Below, in pieces: positions 36,335 to 44,308 of a stretch of DNA of 44,308 bases. The DNA is taken from the NCBI GenBank assembly GCA_021204585.1, contig JAJPZC010000013.1, positions 7,268 through 51,575 of the forward strand. Reading direction: 5' to 3'. Both the position numbers and the translations under genes were made by a program. The number at the start of each line of letters is the position of its first letter. Positions within the stretch are counted from its first letter, which is position 1. The notes below the pieces were generated by a model. That model saw only the letters and a list, made by a program, of their open reading frames with translations, ran no database searches and had not been told where the DNA came from. The stretch is from Clostridia bacterium. Lineage in GTDB: Bacteria > Bacillota > Clostridia > Christensenellales > Borkfalkiaceae.

Positions 36335-37051
36335 TTACTCCTCTGCGTACTCCTTGAGCTCTTCCAGCCTCTTGCGGCACCTTGCAGCCGCTGTCGCGTC
36401 TCCTGTGACGGTGTAATAATGCTCTTTAAGCTCCAGCAGGGCCTGGTATGCCGGGCTGTCTTCCTGGATCTGCGGCAGGTCCTCCAGCCTCTCACGGGGA
36501 ATCTCTGCAATCGGCGTGCCGCTCTCCACATCTGCCTGCACGGACATGACCGCAAGGGTAACCTTGGCTTCATCATCCAGACGGATGAGTCCCAAGGCCG
36601 CCATGCCGTCCGTGTCTCCGTCTCCAAGCGTGCAGGGGAAAACGTTGAGCACGAACAGATATACGGATGCCGGCAGCACGAAGCTTATGCACACGGGCAC
36701 TGCGTGCACGGACAGCGATATGATGCCAAGGATAATGAACAGCAGGTTTATTGCAAGCCCGCCCAGGGCCGTTGCGGTCAGCCTGGAGCGAAGGTTCCTG
36801 GACCTTGTGGTCCAGACGTCGCAGTACGATGAGCCGAAGACGGAAAAGTGCATCCTGGTTTTGACGTGCGCCATGGCTCCGAAGAGCTTGTGGCTCAGCT
36901 CATGCAGAAGAGACCCGACGGGGATGAAGATGACCACGGCGAGAGCCACGGCTATGATCCACCACGCATATGCGTATGCGCAGAAGACTATGACCAGAGC
37001 CGCACATGCCACGCCGAGGACGGCGGCCGTTATGTACGCCGCACGCCTCAT
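36335..37051 (-). CDS. M50-like membrane zinc metalloprotease (predicted)
   Basis: Hydrophobic helices with 'GSLLHELSHKLFGA' (HExxH) and 'NVFPCTLGDGDTDGMAALGL'; ATGA overlap with the upstream gene. Confidence 0.65.
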   Translation of the reverse strand: MRRAAYITAAVLGVACAALVIVFCAYAYAWWIIAVALAVVIFIPVGSLLHELSHKLFGAMAHVKTRMHFSVFGSSYCDVWTTRSRNLRSRLTATALGGLAINLLFIILGIISLSVHAVPVCISFVLPASVYLFVLNVFPCTLGDGDTDGMAALGLIRLDDEAKVTLAVMSVQADVESGTPIAEIPRERLEDLPQIQEDSPAYQALLELKEHYYTVTGDATAAARCRKRLEELKEYAEE

Positions 37052-37917
37052 GACAGTGCCCCTCTCTTGAGCATGATGTACCCTTCTATGTTGTCTGACT
37101 CCGAGACGGTTGCCTCCCGAATGCCGAAGTTCTCCATAACCCGGCCCAGAAGAATGCATCCGCCGGCGAAGACGTCTGCCTTGTTGGGATCCATGCCGGG
37201 CACGGCACGGACCTCGTCCACGGAGAGATTGAGCATGTCATATCCCATCTCCAGGACTTCGTCCCGGCCGATTACGGTGCCGTCTACGATGGCGGGGTCA
37301 TATACCTTGAGCCCGTGCTTTACGGAGGCTATGTTCGTGGCGGTGCCGCCTATGGTGCAGATGTGGTACGGGGAGGCGTCAAATGAGCCATAGTCCTGTA
37401 TCTTTTGCGCAATTACATTGTCCAGCCTGTCCCTGTCCCTGCCGGCAAGGTCGAAGAGCCTGACAGTGCCTATGTTGACGCTCTTTGCATACAGTGAGGC
37501 GCCGTTGACGCTTATATTGACCTCAGTGCTTGCTCCGCCGACGTCTATTATGCCGCCGTCCCGGCCCTTCAAGGCCCCTACAAGCCCCGCATTGGCCTCC
37601 ACAAGCCCCTTGATGACATCTACGTCTATGCCGCACTTCTCCTTGACCTGTTCACAGAACACATTGCCGTTGGCGGCAGAGCGGACGGCTGCCGTTGCGA
37701 AGGCGTATGTCTCATCCGCGCCCTCTGCCTTGCCCCTGACAACAAAGGCAGCCACGGCGTCCGAGGTGCGCTCCATGGCGGACTCTTTCAAGAGCGCCGA
37801 AGTGGCTATTCCCTCCCCGAGACGGGTTGTGGAAACAGCCTTATATAAAGTTTTTCCGTCCGCGATAATTGCCATACGGACGGAATTGGAACCAATGTCT
37901 ATTGCACAGATTTTCAT
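37048..37917 (-). CDS. Ppx/GppA phosphatase family protein
   Basis: MKICAIDIGSNSVRMAIIADGKTLYKAVSTTRLGEG...GGIIDVGGASTEVNI...CTIGGTATNIAS. Confidence 0.9.
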   Translation of the reverse strand: MKICAIDIGSNSVRMAIIADGKTLYKAVSTTRLGEGIATSALLKESAMERTSDAVAAFVVRGKAEGADETYAFATAAVRSAANGNVFCEQVKEKCGIDVDVIKGLVEANAGLVGALKGRDGGIIDVGGASTEVNISVNGASLYAKSVNIGTVRLFDLAGRDRDRLDNVIAQKIQDYGSFDASPYHICTIGGTATNIASVKHGLKVYDPAIVDGTVIGRDEVLEMGYDMLNLSVDEVRAVPGMDPNKADVFAGGCILLGRVMENFGIREATVSESDNIEGYIMLKRGALS

Positions 37918-37922
37918 GCCGC

Positions 37923-38192
37923 TTACTTTATAGTCTCCCAGCCATATCCCTGCTTCATGAGGTACTCCTTGAGATACTCTTCAGACTGCAGTATCTCCAG
38001 TTCATCCTCACTGTTGTCTATCTGTTCCTGGTAATAATCTATCTGATCCTGGATGTCCTTCTTGCGGTTTTTGATGTACACCATCTCAACCATCTGGTAT
38101 ATGATTACGGCAATGAAGATGACTATGAGGACAACAGCCGCCACCGTAATGGCAACTATGAGCCTGTTTTTCTTGTCTTCCGTTATCTGCAT
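37923..38192 (-). CDS. FtsB/DivIC-like septum formation initiator
   Basis: Single N-terminal TM then coiled coil 'KNRKKDIQDQIDYYQEQIDNSEDELEILQSEEYLKEYLMKQGYGWETIK'. Confidence 0.75.
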   Translation of the reverse strand: MQITEDKKNRLIVAITVAAVVLIVIFIAVIIYQMVEMVYIKNRKKDIQDQIDYYQEQIDNSEDELEILQSEEYLKEYLMKQGYGWETIK

Positions 38193-38313
38193 GCCCTTAT
38201 CTCCTTACAAGGCCATTATACCAACCGCATCCGCAAATTGCAAGAAGAATTCCTCACAATCACGGATTTTGTAAATGAATATTTCTAAACACATGCAAAA
38301 CGGCATCAAATGA

Positions 38314-38341
38314 ACCCGGGGGTCCGTATAAACTCCCGGGT
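38314..38341 (-). terminator. Stem-loop downstream of the 38373 gene, terminator-like
   Basis: ACCCGGG...CCCGGGT followed on the minus strand by TTCATTTG (weak T-tract). Confidence 0.4.
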
Positions 38342-38372
38342 ATCTGTCGTTTTATTGGTCATTGGAGAAAAC

Positions 38373-38651
38373 TCAGAAATCCACCCACTGTATCTCATCC
38401 TGCACTTCCATGAAGGTCTTGCCGTCCCATATCTTGAGGGCAAGGAACTCCTCCAGGGGATAGTTGTGCTCATCCCCTTCCAGAATAAGTACGTAGCCAT
38501 TAACAAGGGGGTCAACTATGCACATGTAGTATGTAAGCTTCCCTTCGTTATCAAGCCCCTCAAGGAAATATGTCTTCCCCTGAAAGGTGAAGAAGAGCTC
38601 ATCTCCATAATACATATGGCCCAAAAAGTCATTGATATCACCGTCTAGCAT
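38373..38651 (-). CDS. Small acidic protein of unknown function (paralog B)
   Basis: MLDGDINDFLGHMYYGDELFFTFQGKTYFLEGL...YVLILEGDEHNYPLEEFLALKIWDGKTFMEVQDEIQWVDF; AGGGGG ribosome-binding site. Confidence 0.7.
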   Translation of the reverse strand: MLDGDINDFLGHMYYGDELFFTFQGKTYFLEGLDNEGKLTYYMCIVDPLVNGYVLILEGDEHNYPLEEFLALKIWDGKTFMEVQDEIQWVDF

Positions 38652-38720
38652 TTTCGGGTACCCCCTTAAATACTTCTTATACTTCTCGTACTCTTCATCC
38701 GTAAGTAATCTTGGCTTACG

Positions 38721-38996
38721 CTAGTCCAGTATCTCAATCTCTTCCGCAGCCTCCATAAAGGACCTTCCGTCCCATACTTTGGCCTGCAGGAACTCCTGCA
38801 CCGGGAAGTTGCGCTCATTGCCCACAAGCACAAGCACGTAATCCTTTGCCGGCGGATCCAGTCTGTCCAGATACAGCGTTGCCCTGCCGTTCTGCATGTA
38901 TCCGCGCAGCGAGAATCTCTGCTCCCTGTACATGAAGCTTAGGTCATCCCCGCCCGCTACGGCGTCTATGAAGTCATCTATATCCACGTCTAACAT
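38721..38996 (-). CDS. Small acidic protein of unknown function (paralog A)
   Basis: MLDVDIDDFIDAVAGGDDLSFMYREQRFSLRGYMQNGRATLYLDRLDPPAKDYVLVLVGNERNFPVQEFLQAKVWDGRSFMEAAEEIEILD; aligns along its length with paralog B. Confidence 0.7.
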   Translation of the reverse strand: MLDVDIDDFIDAVAGGDDLSFMYREQRFSLRGYMQNGRATLYLDRLDPPAKDYVLVLVGNERNFPVQEFLQAKVWDGRSFMEAAEEIEILD

Positions 38997-39040
38997 ATAA
39001 CATTCCTCTCGCCCCTGTAGAATTGGGGCCTGCATATATA

Positions 39041-39075
39041 GAAAACACCCGGGTGTTTGCAGACTTCCGGGTGTT
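39041..39075 (-). terminator. Terminator of typA
   Basis: Minus strand AACACCCGGAAGTCTGCAAACACCCGGGTGTTTTC. Confidence 0.65.
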
Positions 39076-39110
39076 AGGCGTGCTGTGATGTTTGTCTGCG
39101 GTGGAAGGTC

Positions 39111-40937
<1,827 letters not shown>

Positions 40938-40996
40938 AAAAGCCTCGCCCGGGGATGAGCGCCCATCCCCACCATTGTCTCTCTCGTGTAAGCATT

Positions 40997-41109
40997 GCGG
41001 CCTGAAGGCCGCTGCATAACGGCTCCAGGGCCGCTGTATTGCGCCCTCCGGGGCGCCTTAATTGCAGCCTTCAGGCTGTATAAGTCTGCATAAGTGCCCG
41101 CAAACGGGC
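40997..41109. repeat. Row of five short GC-rich stem-loops in the gpsA-typA spacer
   Basis: GCGGCC-TGAA-GGCCGC; CGGC-TCCAGG-GCCG; GCGCCC-TCCG-GGGCGC; GCAGCC-TTCA-GGCTGT; GCCCG-CAAA-CGGGC. Confidence 0.8.
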
Positions 41110-41214
41110 TTTAAAGGGGGTTACAAACAAATACATGCAAGCAAGCGCTGCATGTATCCTACGTGTCTATTGTATAACTTTGAGGGCCGCTTTGGCAAAC
41201 AAAACGAGGCAGGT

Positions 41215-42210
41215 TTAGAGCTGGAACTCGCTTTTTGTTGTTCTGTCGAAGAGCCTGAGGATGTATTCCATGCAGGTCTTGGCGCCGTCCCCGCCGTCAA
41301 AGGCATGGGACTCGAAGCAGGCCTCGTACACGGCCTCGGTTATGGGCATCTCCAGGCCGTACTTGTCTGCAAGCTCCTTCATGGCCTTGGCCGTCATGAC
41401 GCCCTCTGCCAGCTTGTCAAACTTCTGCCCTTTTGCCATCATCTCGCCGTACCTGCGGTTGTGGGAATACTCAGAGAACAGCGTGGTCTCGTAATCGCCG
41501 AGGTGTGCAAGCCCGTATGCGGACATGAACTTGCCGCCCATGGCCTGCATGAGCTTTCCGACCTCATATGCACCCCTGGCCATAAGGGGGCCCTTGAGGC
41601 TGACGTAGCCGCTTCCGTCCAGTATGCCTGCCGCAATTCCAAGCACGTTCTTTGCCGCAGCGCCTATCTCGGAGCCTATGATGTCATTGCCGTAATAGAA
41701 GCGTATCAGGTTGCTTCTGAAGCTGTCCGCAAGGAAGACCTTGAGGTCTTCGTTGTAGCTGTCTATGACCATGCAGTTGGGGATGCCTTGCGTGAAGGCC
41801 TGTATGTGGCCGGGGCCTACCCATACTGCTATCTTGTCCTTGTCTATGCCGCTCTCTATGAGCACCTCCGAGAGCCTCTTCCCCGTAGCCTCCTCTATGC
41901 CCTTCATGCAGAGCACGAAGATCTTGTCCTTCACGCCGCAGGGAACGACCTGCTGCATGAAGCCCCGAAGGCCCTGGGATGAGATGGAGATTATGATGAT
42001 GTCTGCGTGGTCCACGGCCTCCTGCAGATCGCAGGTGAGCTTTATGCTGGGATCCAGTGATACGTACTCGTTCTTGCCGGTCTCTTTAAGGACCTTGTAT
42101 GAATAGTCTCCCTCCGGTCCCCAGGAGTACACGTCATTGTGGAGCACCGTTGCCTGGTACCAGGCTATGAATGATCCCCAGCGGCCGCAGCCTAAGACAG
42201 AAATTTTCAT
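41215..42210 (-). CDS. gpsA: Glycerol-3-phosphate dehydrogenase [NAD(P)+]
   Basis: MKISVLGCGRWGSFIAWYQA...WVGPGHIQAF...GSEIGAAAKNVLGIAAGILDG. Confidence 0.88.
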   Translation of the reverse strand: MKISVLGCGRWGSFIAWYQATVLHNDVYSWGPEGDYSYKVLKETGKNEYVSLDPSIKLTCDLQEAVDHADIIIISISSQGLRGFMQQVVPCGVKDKIFVLCMKGIEEATGKRLSEVLIESGIDKDKIAVWVGPGHIQAFTQGIPNCMVIDSYNEDLKVFLADSFRSNLIRFYYGNDIIGSEIGAAAKNVLGIAAGILDGSGYVSLKGPLMARGAYEVGKLMQAMGGKFMSAYGLAHLGDYETTLFSEYSHNRRYGEMMAKGQKFDKLAEGVMTAKAMKELADKYGLEMPITEAVYEACFESHAFDGGDGAKTCMEYILRLFDRTTKSEFQL

Positions 42211-42365
42211 GCTTTATCCTCCGAACTGGCACCCAATGGGCACCTTTGTGTTATCGTGCCCATACACGCCCTACGGTTGCGTCATATGAGCCATATGCGG
42301 CATCCTGAAGGATGTTTCGCATCAGTTTTGCGGCCGCCTGAGCGGCTCTGGAGGCCCCTTTGGGC

Positions 42366-42962
42366 CTATATCTCCTTGCGCTCTGCAAGGGCCCTTGAGA
42401 GGGTTACCTCGTCCGTGTACTCCAGCTCTCCGCCGGCAGGAATGCCGCGGGCTATGCGCGTTACGCGCACCTCCAGAGGCTTCAACAGCCTGGCTATGTA
42501 CATTGCCGTGGCCTCGCCCTCCACGTCCGGGTTGGTGGCTATGATGACTTCCTTTACATTGTCATCCATCCTTGCCAGAAGCTCCTTGATGTGGATGTCA
42601 TTGGGACCCACGCCCTCTATGGGGTTTATTACGCCGTGCAGCACGTGGTACACGCCCTTGAACTCATGGAGCTTTTCCATGGCCACAACGTCCTTGGGCT
42701 CCTTCACGACGCATATTACGGACTTGTCCCTCTTTGAGCTGGAGCAGATGTCGCAGACGTCCCCCTCGGAGAAGTTTCCGCACACCTTGCAGTAATGCAC
42801 CCTCTGCTTGCAGTACAAAACGGCGTCCGCAAAGGCCCTGGCCTCGGACTCCGTCATGGATATTATCTTGTACGCATACCTCTGGGCGGTCTTCTGCCCC
42901 ACCCCGGGGAGCTTCGTAAACTCGTTTATGAGCCTTCCTATGGGCTCAATGAAAACATCCAT
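42366..42962 (-). CDS. recR: Recombination mediator protein RecR
   Basis: [23 protein letters not shown]...[39 protein letters not shown]; Toprim. Confidence 0.96.
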   Translation of the reverse strand: MDVFIEPIGRLINEFTKLPGVGQKTAQRYAYKIISMTESEARAFADAVLYCKQRVHYCKVCGNFSEGDVCDICSSSKRDKSVICVVKEPKDVVAMEKLHEFKGVYHVLHGVINPIEGVGPNDIHIKELLARMDDNVKEVIIATNPDVEGEATAMYIARLLKPLEVRVTRIARGIPAGGELEYTDEVTLSRALAERKEI

Positions 42963-43105
42963 CCTGTCTCCGTATGAGCGGCCCTAAAGCCGTTCACCCC
43001 TGTATCTGAAGTATCCCTTTAAAGCGCTATAAGTCCCCTGAAACGGCTCCCGAGGCCAAATTCAATCCCGCCATATGAGCCCGCCGCAGAAGTACGTGAG
43101 AGGCA

Positions 43106-43471
43106 TCAAAGCATGCCCTTGCCCATGGCATTGAAGGGTGCCATCTTCTCGTTGTATGCCTCGTCTGCCTTGCGGTAGCCGTCGTTTATGGCCGCCATGA
43201 TTAGGTCTTCAAGCATCTCCACGTCATCCTCGTCCGTGAGGTCCACGGTGTCCGGGAGCTGGCTTCCGAACTCAACGCCGTTGATCTCCTTCTTGGCGTT
43301 CATGTAAACCACAACGGTCTCATCCCCTTCTTCGCCGCCGCCGGAGACGCCTACTATCTCCATCTCCTCAAGCTCCTGCTCAGCTTCCTGCATCTGCTCC
43401 TGCATCTTCTGGGCCTGCTTCATCATGTTCTGCATGCTGCCCATGCCGCCGCCTCTGCCGCCGTATGCCAT
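43106..43471 (-). CDS. YbaB/EbfC nucleoid-associated protein
   Basis: GGGMGSMQNMMKQAQKMQEQMQEAEQELEEMEIVG...; sits between dnaX and recR as in many bacteria. Confidence 0.92.
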   Translation of the reverse strand: MAYGGRGGGMGSMQNMMKQAQKMQEQMQEAEQELEEMEIVGVSGGGEEGDETVVVYMNAKKEINGVEFGSQLPDTVDLTDEDDVEMLEDLIMAAINDGYRKADEAYNEKMAPFNAMGKGML

Positions 43472-43545
43472 ATCATTCCCTCCTCAAGGCTTTGCCTTGC
43501 TTGTCTCTTATATCCGTACGCCTGCGCCTTCTATGGCGCATGGCG

Positions 43546-44308
43546 TTATTTGTTCTTGTACTCTATCTCCGCCCCTGCGAAGTTCTCTTCCAGCTCTTTG
43601 AGGGCTGCTTCCCTTGCGGCCTCTGAGCCGTCCGTCATGCGGAGCTCATACTCCATGACACCCAGTTCTGCAAGCACCGTGGAGAGGAAGCCGGAGTTGT
43701 CCTGCCTGGTCAGGCCCTTCTGCACGGCCGGGTTGTCCGTATAGAGGATGAATTTGTCTCCCTCCCACTTGTACCCCAAGTCCTGGCACAGGGTGAAGAG
43801 CAGTGCGTTGCGGTGCGTGGACCTCAAGCTCCTGAGCATCTTGCCGAACACCGCATTCCTGTCTATGCTTCCGGTCTCCTTTTTAGGCGCCTCCTGTGGC
43901 TTGTCCCACAGGTTTTCCTGCACGCCGAAGGGCTCTTCATCCGCTTCATCTTCCTCTACAAGCAAAGACTTTCTCTTTGCCGCCACCTGGGGCTCTGCCG
44001 GCTTTGCAACCGGGGCAGGCTCTGCATCCAGAGGCGCTGCAGGCGCAGCGGGTGCTGCTTTAGGCGCTGCAGGCGCAGCGGGTGCTGCTTTAGGCGCAGC
44101 AGGAGCCGCTTGGGGTGCCGGTGCGGGCTCCTGTTTAGGGGCAGGGGCCGGTTTGGGTGCCGGTGCGGGCTCCTGCCTGGGGGCAGGGGCCGGTTTGGGT
44201 GCCGGTGCGGGTTCCTGCCTGGTGGCAGGGGCCGGTTTGGAAGCGGGCGCCGGGTTACGGGCCAGAAGCTCCTCCGCATAACCGAAGTCATCTCCAAGGC
44301 CGAGACGG
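43546..44308 (-). CDS. dnaX: DNA polymerase III gamma/tau, C-terminal part (5' end beyond window)
   Basis: Frame open to the window edge; Pro/Ala-rich linker then a tau-like C-terminal domain; synteny dnaX-ybaB-recR. Confidence 0.75.
   Translation of the reverse strand, partial: RLGLGDDFGYAEELLARNPAPASKPAPATRQEPAPAPKPAPAPRQEPAPAPKPAPAPKQEPAPAPQAAPAAPKAAPAAPAAPKAAPAAPAAPLDAEPAPVAKPAEPQVAAKRKSLLVEEDEADEEPFGVQENLWDKPQEAPKKETGSIDRNAVFGKMLRSLRSTHRNALLFTLCQDLGYKWEGDKFILYTDNPAVQKGLTRQDNSGFLSTVLAELGVMEYELRMTDGSEAAREAALKELEENFAGAEIEYKNK

Overview
The window is a compact chromosomal segment, probably from a Bacillota/Clostridia-like bacterium (inferred from gene content only). Recognisable blocks: hslO (partial); a lysine riboswitch driving asd-dapA-dapB; a minus-strand pyrimidine operon pyrB-orf68-pyrC-pyrF-pyrK-pyrD-pyrE; two large lipoprotein-like surface proteins (~800 and 1503 aa); an RsmF/Sun-type rRNA methyltransferase and a DnaQ-like exonuclease; an AT-rich hipBA toxin-antitoxin island; serS; a P-type ATPase; gyrB-gyrA; an FtsB/DivIC-like, Ppx/GppA and M50-like cluster; two tandem small paralogs; typA; gpsA; recR-ybaB-dnaX (dnaX partial). 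The least explained signals are non-coding. (1) Several gene 3' ends carry short tandem repeats with a locus-specific unit (10, 13, 17, 21 or ~26 bp); in three cases the repeat contains the gene's own stop codon, and in three cases it supplies stops in all three frames. (2) Many spacers contain small GC-rich perfect stem-loops without U-tracts, often with a TGAA/TTCA loop, including a row of five between gpsA and typA. (3) A ~135-bp element with two hairpins is duplicated between the P-type ATPase locus and gyrA, with structure-preserving differences. (4) Two paralogous small ORFs are joined in frame across a UAG that is followed directly by a stem-loop. All calls are from reading the sequence; no searches or folding calculations were run.
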